Shown piece after piece: positions 17,544 to 25,945 of a DNA stretch of 64,000 bases. This DNA comes from Flavobacterium sp. KMS. Its GTDB lineage: Bacteria; Bacteroidota; Bacteroidia; Flavobacteriales; Flavobacteriaceae. The position numbers were made by a program, and so were the translations under genes. Under the pieces are notes generated by a model. The model had not been told where the DNA came from. It did no database searches and worked only from the letters and a program-made list of their open reading frames with translations. The stretch's first letter is position 1. Each line of letters opens with the position of its first letter. The stretch lies in contig NZ_JSYP01000020.1 in assembly GCF_000813005.1 (NCBI RefSeq), forward strand, positions 1-64,000. The letters are read 5' to 3'.

Positions 17544-17574
17544 CAAATATAGGAACGTTTTTGATGTATACAAA
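17544..17574 (-). promoter_or_regulatory. tRNA-Tyr promoter
   Basis: On the minus strand TTTG is followed by exactly 19 bases and then TATATTTG, a full match to the Bacteroidota -33/-7 consensus, 40 bases upstream of the tRNA. Confidence 0.75.
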
Positions 17575-17787
17575 CTAAAATTGTACTTAATTTTAAGATA
17601 TTTTTTAAATCATTGGTATTGAATAAAATAAAAATCATTAATTAGAAAGAATTTTCCGTCTTACTTAAAATATTGATATTTTTTGACTAAAAGCTAAGTA
17701 GTTTTACTCAAAATTAACAGTCTTTAAATATAGGAAGATAGGTTAAGATACATTTTTTATAACCTCTGTCAACTTTAAATTGTAGTA

Positions 17788-18474
17788 TTATAAAGAGGAA
17801 CTATCCGTTTTTTTGCCAAAAGGCCACTTAAATACTGTAGGTTGATATTTTCGAGTTCGAAAACCTACAAAAGATTTTTTTGAGTTAAATTGAAAATAAA
17901 TATTATAGAGCATTAAATAAGACATATCTTTTCCTGGTGCTGTGCCATATGAATGACCAGGCCAAAACAGTGAATAAACAGGTAAGTAACTTTTCAAGAA
18001 TTGAACGGAATCATACAAATTTCCAGCTCCTTCTTTGGAACAAACTCCAACACCCTCGATAAAAACGGTATCTCCAGAAAACACATGCTTATCTATTAAA
18101 TAACAAACACTACCTGAAGTATGCCCTGGGGTAAAAATCGGAGTTATTTCTATTGTACCAATTTTAAAGCTCTGTAAGTGAGAAACCAATTGTAATTTAG
18201 AGTATGTTAATCGAAAATTAATTGCATCTATATCCGAAATCCATATAGAAACATTATTTTTTTTCGAGAATTCTTCTGCCAGGTCTATATGATCTAGATG
18301 CCCATGTGTAATCAACACTCCCTTTAATAAGATTCCATTTTCTTCTATGTAAGAATTGATAAGCTCATAATTCCAAGCCGGATCAATCAAAATACCTTCA
18401 TATTGATTATGAATTAGGTAACATTGATTATTAAAAACACCATTAGTAACCTCAAAAAGTTGCACATAAATCAT
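17788..18474 (-). CDS. Metallo-beta-lactamase-fold hydrolase, PksB/BaeB-like
   Basis: 228 residues. The zinc ligands are THGHLDH (H57, H59, D61, H62), H118 in TPGHTSG, D135 in FSGDT and H174 in PGHSYG, so the site looks complete. The fold is glyoxalase-II-like. Homologues PksB and BaeB sit in trans-AT PKS clusters and, from published work on BaeB, can hydrolyse acyl groups from carrier proteins, which suggests editing of stalled chains. This is the last gene of the PKS run: its ATG overlaps the stop of the phosphopantetheinyl transferase (TAATG). No hairpin terminator is obvious after it. Confidence 0.85.
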   Translation of the reverse strand: MIYVQLFEVTNGVFNNQCYLIHNQYEGILIDPAWNYELINSYIEENGILLKGVLITHGHLDHIDLAEEFSKKNNVSIWISDIDAINFRLTYSKLQLVSHLQSFKIGTIEITPIFTPGHTSGSVCYLIDKHVFSGDTVFIEGVGVCSKEGAGNLYDSVQFLKSYLPVYSLFWPGHSYGTAPGKDMSYLMLYNIYFQFNSKKSFVGFRTRKYQPTVFKWPFGKKTDSSSL

Positions 18475-19214
18475 TAAGACAGTGAGTTTAGACAGGTTAG
18501 ATCTTTTGTAAAATCAGTTAAATTTATATTTGTATTTCTGGGGCAAATAATAGAAATAATATAAGATTTTAAAACTATAGAAAATGATTTGTACTGCGTA
18601 AAATTTTTAAAGTTTCCCGTGTATATTCCATCTTTATAATTAAGAGAATCTAATTCTAAATATTTAAAATCAATCATCATCCCTGTCTTTAAAATTTTAG
18701 AAAGGCCTTCCTTTACTGTCCAAAGCAGCGTATAGGCAGTAGCCTTATCATTAAGTTCTGAATTTACTAAAATTATTTCTTCTTTGGTAAACATACTAAC
18801 CATCAAATCGACTTTATCGGGATTAATTCTCTCTATATCTATACCAATAGGATGAGCTTCTGGATAAGCCATAGAAATTCCAATAGCATCACAGTGGGTA
18901 ATAGAAACCTGAAAGCCAGAGTAAGGTAAATACTCTATAACAGGAAATTGAAAAACTCCAAAACCTACTTTAAAAGAATTCATTGCTATCTTGGCTGGAA
19001 TAATTTTGCTTAAAGCACTTTTTGCGCTTATACGTCCTAACAAATAACTAGATTTTCGTTTATCGAATTTTAAAGAATTTAGATAGGTTATCTCATCTAA
19101 ATGCAAATCTTTTAAATATCCATACAAATCTGCTAATTCTTGCTTTATAATAGTATATCCAGCTGAATGTACTGAATTTTCTCTTACGAGTTTTATAGTG
19201 CCTTCAAATAGCAT
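18474..19214 (-). CDS. Sfp-type 4'-phosphopantetheinyl transferase
   Basis: 246 residues, the usual Sfp length. The magnesium and CoA motif is GIDIE (D126, E128), the second motif is WTVKE (W165, K168, E169), and the earlier SITH segment (104-107) is present. It moves the phosphopantetheine arm from CoA to the serine of carrier domains, and its place in the operon says it activates the PKS ACPs. It overlaps the upstream acyl hydrolase gene by 11 bases and the downstream hydrolase by one base, which implies coupled translation. Confidence 0.9.
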   Translation of the reverse strand: MLFEGTIKLVRENSVHSAGYTIIKQELADLYGYLKDLHLDEITYLNSLKFDKRKSSYLLGRISAKSALSKIIPAKIAMNSFKVGFGVFQFPVIEYLPYSGFQVSITHCDAIGISMAYPEAHPIGIDIERINPDKVDLMVSMFTKEEIILVNSELNDKATAYTLLWTVKEGLSKILKTGMMIDFKYLELDSLNYKDGIYTGNFKNFTQYKSFSIVLKSYIISIICPRNTNINLTDFTKDLTCLNSLS

Positions 19215-20175
19215 AATTGGAGGGATTAGAAATTAAACCATTTAATTTTTCTAGTTGTCTGAGCTCATTCCCAAAAGGAGATAAAATTAGCTGTATGTAT
19301 GACTCTGATGTTTTTGGTATTGAATATTTAGTAAAAGTAGCACTAGTACCAGAAGGCCCTAAATCAATATATATACATGGACCGAGTTGTTCTAAAAAAT
19401 CAATTCCTTTTATATGACTAGAATATGAACTTACAACTTGATTATAATACTCTGTATCTACGCTTGTTAAGAAATCCGATGTTAGGCTAGACACATAAGG
19501 CACTTTAGGTTTAGCCAATTCAATACCTTGTTGCATATAAAACGAAAAATCTTTTAAACCTTCATAAATAAGGGGAGAATGAAAAGGAATGGTGACTGGA
19601 ATCCGTGCATGCATTATCTCTTCTTTCTTTAAGATTTTTTGATATTGATCTAAATTAATTGCTGTACCTGAGACAGTATAACTTCCCTGAAAATTATCGC
19701 TGGCAAGACACAAATCATACTGCTCATATATTTTGGATTTATGGTGCGCCTCAGCATTTATAACCGTAAGCATACCTCCTTCAAGGTTGCTTCTCGTTAA
19801 AGATTTGGACTGTTCTACAGCCGCTTTTATAGCTGTAGGTGCAGACCAAACACCAGCTGCAACACCGGCAGCGAACTCCCCAAGACTTTGTCCAAAAACA
19901 TAATCTGGCAAAATGTTATAAGATTTCATTACCTCTATCATAGCAATCTCTATTGCCACAATAGCCGGATGAGTGATTAATAGCTCATCAAAATCTGTAT
20001 CATCATTACCATATAATTCATTCACAAGGGATCTATGCAGGTATTTCTGAAAAATTAAATCACTTTCTTCAATACTTGATCTAAAAACGGCATTGTTCGT
20101 AAATAGACCTTTACCCATATTACGATACTGACTGCCTTGACCAGAAAATAAAAAGACGACTTTATACTTTTTCAT
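19204..20175 (-). CDS. Trans-acting acyltransferase-fold acyl hydrolase (PedC-like)
   Basis: 323 residues with the full FabD fold: GQGSQYRNMG near the N-terminus, nucleophile S97 in GQSLGE (malonyl AT enzymes usually have GHSxGE), and catalytic H199 in PFHSP. The arginine that holds the malonyl carboxylate in FabD-type ATs is replaced: the aligned segment reads VEQSKS, putting S123 where the AT of this cluster has R110 (VQKRG). Loss of this Arg and the FGQSLGEFAAGV context match the PedC-type acyl hydrolases of trans-AT clusters, which clear stalled acyl chains from ACPs. A role in loading a non-malonyl starter is the alternative. Confidence 0.8.
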   Translation of the reverse strand: MKKYKVVFLFSGQGSQYRNMGKGLFTNNAVFRSSIEESDLIFQKYLHRSLVNELYGNDDTDFDELLITHPAIVAIEIAMIEVMKSYNILPDYVFGQSLGEFAAGVAAGVWSAPTAIKAAVEQSKSLTRSNLEGGMLTVINAEAHHKSKIYEQYDLCLASDNFQGSYTVSGTAINLDQYQKILKKEEIMHARIPVTIPFHSPLIYEGLKDFSFYMQQGIELAKPKVPYVSSLTSDFLTSVDTEYYNQVVSSYSSHIKGIDFLEQLGPCIYIDLGPSGTSATFTKYSIPKTSESYIQLILSPFGNELRQLEKLNGLISNPSNYAI

Positions 20176-20263
20176 ACTTGTGTAAGATTACTACATTTTT
20201 TTTAAATTACTAAATATATCCCATATGAGTTTGACCTGTTTTTATGTAATATCTTTTAGTTAT

Positions 20264-21010
20264 TTACCTCCCGAACAAGGCTTTTATATTTTCTTTGACT
20301 TGTGATTGTTGAAAAGTTATTTCGTGCATTTCTAATTCCTGATCAAATACTTCTTTTAAACTTGCCTTGATTTTTGATGTTAAATGCTTTTTTAATATCA
20401 CTAATGAAAGTCTTGGTTTCTCGGCTAACTTCTTTGCTAATACTATTGCCTCTGTAATAACTTCTTTTTTTGGAACTACTTGTAAGGATACACCACGTTC
20501 TTGTAATTCTCCTCCTCTATAACTTTCGGCTGTAAAAAGCATTTCGCATCCTAAAGAGGAGCCAAACCGTAAGGGCACCATATATGTCGCTCCCATTCCT
20601 GGAGTAAATCCGTATTTCATGAAGTTAGCTGTATATATGTTTTCTTTTCCTAAAATTTGAAAATCTGCATAACATCCAAACACTAGTCCTCCTCCTATAG
20701 CATGTCCTTGCATGGCAGCAATTACAGGTATTTCACAATCTATTGGTGCTGTAAAAAAATCTAATTCGGTAAATTTTAACTCTCCATCATATATTTGTTG
20801 TAATTCATCCTGAGTTCCTCCGCAAGAAAAATAGCTATCATACCCTGTTAGGATTACTACTTTATATTCTTTCTTTTGGTTTACGATAGCAAAAGCATCT
20901 TTTAATCCTTTTATTAGCTCTTTAGAAAATGTATTTCTTGACTCTTTATCTTGCATCGTAATTTGTACGATATCTTTGGTAATTTCTGTAATACTTACTA
21001 CTTCTCCCAT
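20264..21010 (-). CDS. Enoyl-CoA hydratase family decarboxylase ECH2 (PksI/BaeI-like)
   Basis: 248 residues, crotonase fold. Oxyanion-hole motifs are visible as YFSCGGTQDEL and AMQGHAIGGGLVFG. The CGGTQ segment is characteristic of the ECH2 enzymes of beta-branching cassettes, which decarboxylate the 3-methylglutaconyl-ACP intermediate to a beta-methyl enoyl-ACP. It lies directly after ECH1, overlapping it by 13 bases. The order HCS-ECH1-ECH2 supports the assignment. Confidence 0.88.
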   Translation of the reverse strand: MGEVVSITEITKDIVQITMQDKESRNTFSKELIKGLKDAFAIVNQKKEYKVVILTGYDSYFSCGGTQDELQQIYDGELKFTELDFFTAPIDCEIPVIAAMQGHAIGGGLVFGCYADFQILGKENIYTANFMKYGFTPGMGATYMVPLRFGSSLGCEMLFTAESYRGGELQERGVSLQVVPKKEVITEAIVLAKKLAEKPRLSLVILKKHLTSKIKASLKEVFDQELEMHEITFQQSQVKENIKALFGR

Positions 21011-21786
21011 GGATACTCTCCTTTCTCTACAAAGTTTTTTATATTATTTTGTACAACTTCTGATTCTATTAGTGATTGTAATTTATTAACTGCTACTATT
21101 TTGGTTTCATCCTTAATTATCCAAAGTTTTGCTGTATAGGATTTAATTTCCTGAATTGTATTAGTTTCTAATCGACTAAGTCGTAATAAATTTTTCCTTA
21201 CCTGATTACTAATTTCGTCTGTTACTTCATCTACTAAACCTATTTCATAAGCTCGCTCTGCCGTTATTCCATGTGTAATTAATGTCAACCATTTGGCTTT
21301 CTGCGGCCCAACTCTTTGTATTAAAAAAGGCATTACACAAGCGGGTAACAATCCGAATAGAGCTTCGGATAATCCAAAAGTTGCCTGATTACCTGCAATT
21401 ACTATATCACTAGCTGCCACTAATCCTAACCCTCCTGCATTTACTTTCCCTTCTACTTTTGCTATTACAACCTTATCAATTTCGCTAATTGTCTGCAATA
21501 AATTATAATATTGATCAGGTTGTTGACTCATTAAAGCTTCATCCTTCTGATGTACTACAGCTTCAAAATCCATTCCTGTACAGAATTGATTTTCGTTTCC
21601 TGATAATATAATGATTTTTACTTTGGCGTTTTGCTTTGTATTTTCTAAAACCTCCAAAAGTTCATTCACCATTACTGCATTAATACTATTATTCTGTTTG
21701 GGTCTGTTGAGTTGAATATGGATAACTTCTCGTTGTTGACTTACTAAAATAGTATTGTATATTTTATCGACTTGTATCATACCCAT
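20998..21786 (-). CDS. Enoyl-CoA hydratase family dehydratase ECH1 (PksH/BaeH-like)
   Basis: 262 residues, crotonase fold with QFCTGMDFEAV and KVEGKVNAGGLGLVAASD oxyanion-hole segments. ECH1 enzymes dehydrate the HMG-like product made by HCS on the acceptor ACP. It overlaps the HCS gene by 10 bases and the ECH2 gene by 13 bases. It is clearly more divergent from classical hydratases than ECH2. Assignment as ECH1 rather than ECH2 rests on position and on the missing CGGTQ motif. Confidence 0.85.
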   Translation of the reverse strand: MGMIQVDKIYNTILVSQQREVIHIQLNRPKQNNSINAVMVNELLEVLENTKQNAKVKIIILSGNENQFCTGMDFEAVVHQKDEALMSQQPDQYYNLLQTISEIDKVVIAKVEGKVNAGGLGLVAASDIVIAGNQATFGLSEALFGLLPACVMPFLIQRVGPQKAKWLTLITHGITAERAYEIGLVDEVTDEISNQVRKNLLRLSRLETNTIQEIKSYTAKLWIIKDETKIVAVNKLQSLIESEVVQNNIKNFVEKGEYPWEK

Positions 21787-23024
21787 TCGTAAATTCTGTG
21801 ATAATTTTTAATTTCAGAAAAGATTAGTTTCTTTTTTCCTTTTACTTTACTAAATGGTTTTGGAAATAATGAGGTGTCTATTTTGAAATCTCTGGTTCCA
21901 AATTTGATTTCTGAATTGACTCCAAAAGTATTTTCATATTCTTCCATTGATAATACCACCCGTTCATCTAAATGTCCCTCTATAGCCAAGGATGAAATTA
22001 AAGCTTGGCTTTCGGGATGTATTATTCCACTAAAAAATTCTGAACAACATCCTGATCCATACGAAAAGATACCCACTCTTTTTGGGGTTTCGAAGTTTCC
22101 TTTTTCAATCATACTTACTAATGCTAAATAGGTAGTGGCTCCCATAATATTTCCAACTCTCTGACAATATTCTAAAGATGGAGCTACACGTTCTTGAAAA
22201 TCTCTTTCAATTTGATCTGGTTTCGCCTTCTTAAATTTTCGCATATTGGTTCGGTGTGCTCCTTTTACCATTCCTCCAAAAGGGGTATGGAAAACTAAAT
22301 ATTGAAAACTATCCTGATAATCTGCATCTTCGACTCTCTTTTGATATTCTTTAAAGCTGTTTTCACAACAATCCAGATATGATAATAACGATAAATCGGA
22401 GTCACCTGCTTCTTTATCGGGAACAGGTCTACAGGTATCCATAACTTCATAACCATAATAACCGCTAGCACCTTTGTCTATTTCAAATATCTTGGGTTTA
22501 TCACTAATTAACATTGCTACAGCTCCTGATCCTGATGAAGGTTCTACAAAAGACATTTCCATAGCTGCTCCTTCTACTGTACTCATCCTCATGATATCTG
22601 TAGCTATTACTAAAACTTTTCTGCCGGGAGCTGTACCTGAAAGAATAAAATTAACAGCCATCTGTAATCCTGCTGTTCCTGAATAACATGCGTTCTTGAG
22701 TTCAAACAATCTGCAATTTCTACTAAGTTTTAAATAATCATGCATGTACGTACTCATCGACTTTCCAAAATCAATTCCTGATTCTGAACAGCTGATTAGC
22801 ATATCTATACTTTCTATTTCTTCTTCTGTCAATGCATCCAATATGGGTTTTGCTGCATTTACTCCGTTAGAAATAGGGTCTTCATAAGGCATTGGTACTG
22901 TTTTTTCTTTCATTAACAAATTTTCAAATCGATCTATATTTAATTGTCTATGCTTTGCTAATTCAACTACGTTTATGGCTGCTGATCCACAATATATATT
23001 TATAGCTTCTATTCCTGCTCTCAT
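21777..23024 (-). CDS. HMG-CoA synthase-like enzyme (HCS, PksG/BaeG-like)
   Basis: 415 residues, the usual length. The catalytic Cys is C113 in LKNACYSGTAG, the catalytic His is H246 in FHTPFGG, and PSSGSGAVAML and YGSGCCSEFFSG match the family. It condenses acetyl-ACP, made by the donor ACP and decarboxylating KS, with a beta-ketoacyl-ACP on the PKS to start a beta-methyl branch. It sits between the decarboxylating KS (23-base gap) and ECH1 (overlap). Confidence 0.93.
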   Translation of the reverse strand: MRAGIEAINIYCGSAAINVVELAKHRQLNIDRFENLLMKEKTVPMPYEDPISNGVNAAKPILDALTEEEIESIDMLISCSESGIDFGKSMSTYMHDYLKLSRNCRLFELKNACYSGTAGLQMAVNFILSGTAPGRKVLVIATDIMRMSTVEGAAMEMSFVEPSSGSGAVAMLISDKPKIFEIDKGASGYYGYEVMDTCRPVPDKEAGDSDLSLLSYLDCCENSFKEYQKRVEDADYQDSFQYLVFHTPFGGMVKGAHRTNMRKFKKAKPDQIERDFQERVAPSLEYCQRVGNIMGATTYLALVSMIEKGNFETPKRVGIFSYGSGCCSEFFSGIIHPESQALISSLAIEGHLDERVVLSMEEYENTFGVNSEIKFGTRDFKIDTSLFPKPFSKVKGKKKLIFSEIKNYHRIYEWV

Positions 23025-23047
23025 ATTTTTTTTTGATTCTATATTGA

Positions 23048-24307
23048 TTACGCTTCTAAAATGATTGCTGTATTAATACCTCCAAAACCAAAGCTATTGC
23101 TCAATGTGTATTGTATCGAATGGAGGTCTCTATAACTTTGTATCCAGTCCATAGGGTAATCTATTGGTGTTTTTAAATTAAGGCTTTCATGCACAAAATT
23201 CCCATTCATTTGTATCAAACTCGCAATGGCTTCGACTGTTCCTGCTGCTGTAATGCCATGACCTATTAATGATTTTGTACTATTTATAGGTTTGTTTTTG
23301 AGCTGTAAATTAATCAAAGCTTCAACCTCTGTATGATCTCCTAATTTTGCTCCTGTCCCATGTGCATTGATATAATCAATTTGTTCTGGTAAAATCCCCG
23401 CTTTTTGCATCGCTTTGGCTATCGCTCTTTGCTCTCCATCTACTGAAGGATTTGGATTCCTATTGGCATCCAATGTAACTCCATATCCAGATATAGTTCC
23501 GAACACTTTTGCCTTTCTTTGTTGTGCATATTCTTTTGATTCTAATATAATTGCTCCTGCATTTTGTCCATATATAAATCCTCCATGATCTATATCAAAG
23601 GGTTTGTATAGCGGAACTTCGTCTATCGCTGATGCTATTGGTTGCATAGCTCCCAAAGCAGAAAGTCCTTGATATTCGAATACCGATAAATCCATCATAG
23701 GAGCAATTACCATAACGACATCATATTCATTATTTTCTATAAGTCTGCAGGCTTGAATGATTCCCATATTTCCGCTCGCGCTGGCTGCACCAATAGTAAA
23801 TCCTTCTCCTGTAATCTCGAATAATTCTGAAGCAACACCTATCATATCACTATCCAAAAAATTGAATCCGTAGGAGGGTTTCATGAATTGCATTTTACTT
23901 TTGTATGTATCTCTAATCTCCTGACAATACTGTTGTTGTGTATTACTACCTGCCACAACTATAGCAATTTTGCTTTTATCAATCGTTAAAGGAAGCTTGG
24001 CATTATGCCAAGCTTCCAGAGCACAAAATATTCCATAAGCAGTGCTTGATGAAATATCTCGTAAACGATTTATTTTTAGTTTCCAATGTTCCTCAAACTC
24101 ACTGTCTGCTATGCTTTTTTTGAGATCAAAATTTTCTACTTTTCCATATATGTAGTTAAAAGTTCTGTCTTCAACAGTATACTCTTTTATAGCAAAATTC
24201 GATTTCCCTTTTTTTAAAGCCTCTGTAAAGGCAGGGATTCCTATTGCTATAGGCGTTATTACTCCCATTCCCGTTACACAAGCTTTATATATTTGATCCG
24301 GATTCAT
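23048..24307 (-). CDS. Decarboxylating ketosynthase of the beta-branching cassette (PksF/BaeF-like)
   Basis: 419 residues from the ATG at 24305-24307 (MNPDQIYKACVTGMG). An ATG at 24337 would add ten unlike residues and overlap the ACP gene. KS fold with HGTGAK and GHGITAAG histidines retained. The active-site Cys is replaced by Ser in GAASASGNMG, the mark of KSs that only decarboxylate malonyl-ACP to acetyl-ACP. It supplies acetyl-donor ACP for HCS. Confidence 0.9.
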   Translation of the reverse strand: MNPDQIYKACVTGMGVITPIAIGIPAFTEALKKGKSNFAIKEYTVEDRTFNYIYGKVENFDLKKSIADSEFEEHWKLKINRLRDISSSTAYGIFCALEAWHNAKLPLTIDKSKIAIVVAGSNTQQQYCQEIRDTYKSKMQFMKPSYGFNFLDSDMIGVASELFEITGEGFTIGAASASGNMGIIQACRLIENNEYDVVMVIAPMMDLSVFEYQGLSALGAMQPIASAIDEVPLYKPFDIDHGGFIYGQNAGAIILESKEYAQQRKAKVFGTISGYGVTLDANRNPNPSVDGEQRAIAKAMQKAGILPEQIDYINAHGTGAKLGDHTEVEALINLQLKNKPINSTKSLIGHGITAAGTVEAIASLIQMNGNFVHESLNLKTPIDYPMDWIQSYRDLHSIQYTLSNSFGFGGINTAIILEA

Positions 24308-24323
24308 ATAAACGTTGGTGTTT

Positions 24324-24557
24324 TTATTTTTCAGCAATCAATTCTGCCAACTCATTTATGGTTTGTGCTCCTGCTAATTCTATTCTGGGGATTTCTTTTT
24401 CTAATTGTTCTAATGTTAGTGCAATTAATTCTGCTCTATCGATAGAATTTGCTCCAATATCTGATAGTTTTTCATCATTAGATATTGTTTGACCTTCTAA
24501 TTCTGGAATAATCTCGATTAAATTTTCTCTAATTTGTTCTACTATTTTATTTTTCAT
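24324..24557 (-). CDS. Free-standing donor acyl carrier protein of the HCS cassette
   Basis: 77 residues, a single carrier domain. The phosphopantetheine serine lies in DIGANSIDRAELI, and GANSIDR is typical of the donor ACPs (AcpK/BaeAcpK type) that work with PksF/PksG proteins. It carries malonate, which the Cys-to-Ser KS turns into acetate. Gene order ACP-KS-HCS-ECH1-ECH2 is the standard cassette. Confidence 0.92.
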   Translation of the reverse strand: MKNKIVEQIRENLIEIIPELEGQTISNDEKLSDIGANSIDRAELIALTLEQLEKEIPRIELAGAQTINELAELIAEK

Positions 24558-24578
24558 GTTGTAATGTTTTTATGTTAA

Positions 24579-25898
24579 TTATATGTTTCCTTTAAATACT
24601 TTCCACAAAATTTTGGGTCTGAATAAATCTTTTCCTGATTTAAGATATCCTGCTACTTCTAATAATTCTTTAAATAATTCGGTGTCTTTATTAGCTGCTT
24701 TTTGTAAAGCTTTCATATATCCATTAACCATTTTGAGTCCAGCAGGTTTTTCTCCTTCTGTTTCTGGGTATTTAAAATCTTCATAAGATCCCGAAGTCCA
24801 GAAATCTTCTATTACTTTATTTACTTTGTTTATATAAGTCTTAAAAACTTTATCATTCGATGGTGTAATTCTCAATACTTCGTCTAGAATTTTGGCCTGA
24901 CATATAGCTGATGCCATTCCTTGGGCATACATTGGGTTGAAGTTTGAAACTGCATCCCCTAAGACTAAATATGACCCCGGAAATCTCTCTAGTTTTTCAT
25001 AATGTCTTCTTATACTATGTGGACATTTAAACACTAGAAAATCTGTAAGCCTTGTTGCTCCTAATATGGCATCATATAATCCTGAAATAGGCAGTCCTTT
25101 TAAAAACTTTAGTAGTTCTTCATCATTTTGAGGTGGTTCAACTCCTCTCATTCCTATTAATGTAAGTACCCATCTATTATTTTCAATAGGCATCAGCACG
25201 GCTCCTAATTTTTCATTTGGTGCCTCTGGAGTATAGCTAATTACTTCTAATTTTTCTTCCGGAAGCATTTTTTTACGTTCAAATAATATGGTTACATACA
25301 TGATATCAATCTTGATTTTAGTTTCTTCTGGTGTTGGATATCCATATTGTTCTAACCATTTATAAGCTTTGGTTCCTCTTCCTGAAGCATCTACTATAAA
25401 ATCGGTATTTATAATCTGTTTTTCACCTGCTTTTTCTAATACCAAAGCGTTGACATTCTCATTTTGCATTTTCATTTCTAAGGCTTTGGTTTCATCTTGA
25501 ATCGTAATATTCTTGATATTCAAAACCTGTTTTTTTACATGATATTCTAAAAGCTCCCTTGTCATCGTAAGTGCAGTAATTCCTGTAACTCCTTTTTTCT
25601 TGAACCCTCCGTATGAATACCAATTGTAATCATTACCGACATCCAGTTCTGATGCGCCATTTTCTATTAATTCTTTTTTTAGCGATGGAAAATACGCTAA
25701 GAGTATGTTCATTGCATGGGCTAGTACCAAATGGATATGTCTCGTTTGTGGTTGTCCTTTTCTCGTTTCTGGTTTATTATCTACTTTATCTTTTTCTATA
25801 ATGGTTACTTTTTTAAAATGGTTGCTTAATGCTCTTGCTGCAACTAAGCCTGCCATACTCCCCCCAATTACTACTGCATGTTCTCTAGCGGTATTCAT
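24579..25898 (-). CDS. FAD-dependent monooxygenase, polyether-epoxidase-like
   Basis: 439 residues. The N-terminal FAD dinucleotide motif is VVIGGSMAGL (about 9-18), the ribose-binding segment is GDAVSNFNPMYAQGM, and DFIVDASGRG is the central motif of p-hydroxybenzoate-hydroxylase-fold flavoenzymes. The segment ETRKGQPQTRHIH resembles the RKGVPQARHAH segment I recall from polyether epoxidases such as Lsd18 and MonCI. It shares length and layout with the paralogue at 28247-29557. It probably epoxidises or hydroxylates the polyene, using NAD(P)H and O2. A role as a general FAD hydroxylase cannot be excluded. Confidence 0.82.
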   Translation of the reverse strand: MNTAREHAVVIGGSMAGLVAARALSNHFKKVTIIEKDKVDNKPETRKGQPQTRHIHLVLAHAMNILLAYFPSLKKELIENGASELDVGNDYNWYSYGGFKKKGVTGITALTMTRELLEYHVKKQVLNIKNITIQDETKALEMKMQNENVNALVLEKAGEKQIINTDFIVDASGRGTKAYKWLEQYGYPTPEETKIKIDIMYVTILFERKKMLPEEKLEVISYTPEAPNEKLGAVLMPIENNRWVLTLIGMRGVEPPQNDEELLKFLKGLPISGLYDAILGATRLTDFLVFKCPHSIRRHYEKLERFPGSYLVLGDAVSNFNPMYAQGMASAICQAKILDEVLRITPSNDKVFKTYINKVNKVIEDFWTSGSYEDFKYPETEGEKPAGLKMVNGYMKALQKAANKDTELFKELLEVAGYLKSGKDLFRPKILWKVFKGNI

Positions 25899-25945
25899 AT
25901 TTTTATTCGTTTTAATATTTTATACTTTTTTATCCGACACTATCT

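Noticed and set aside
23048..24307. KS with Cys to Ser as a defective pseudogene
   Set aside because: The Ser variant, intact histidines and cassette position fit the known decarboxylating KS of HCS cassettes.
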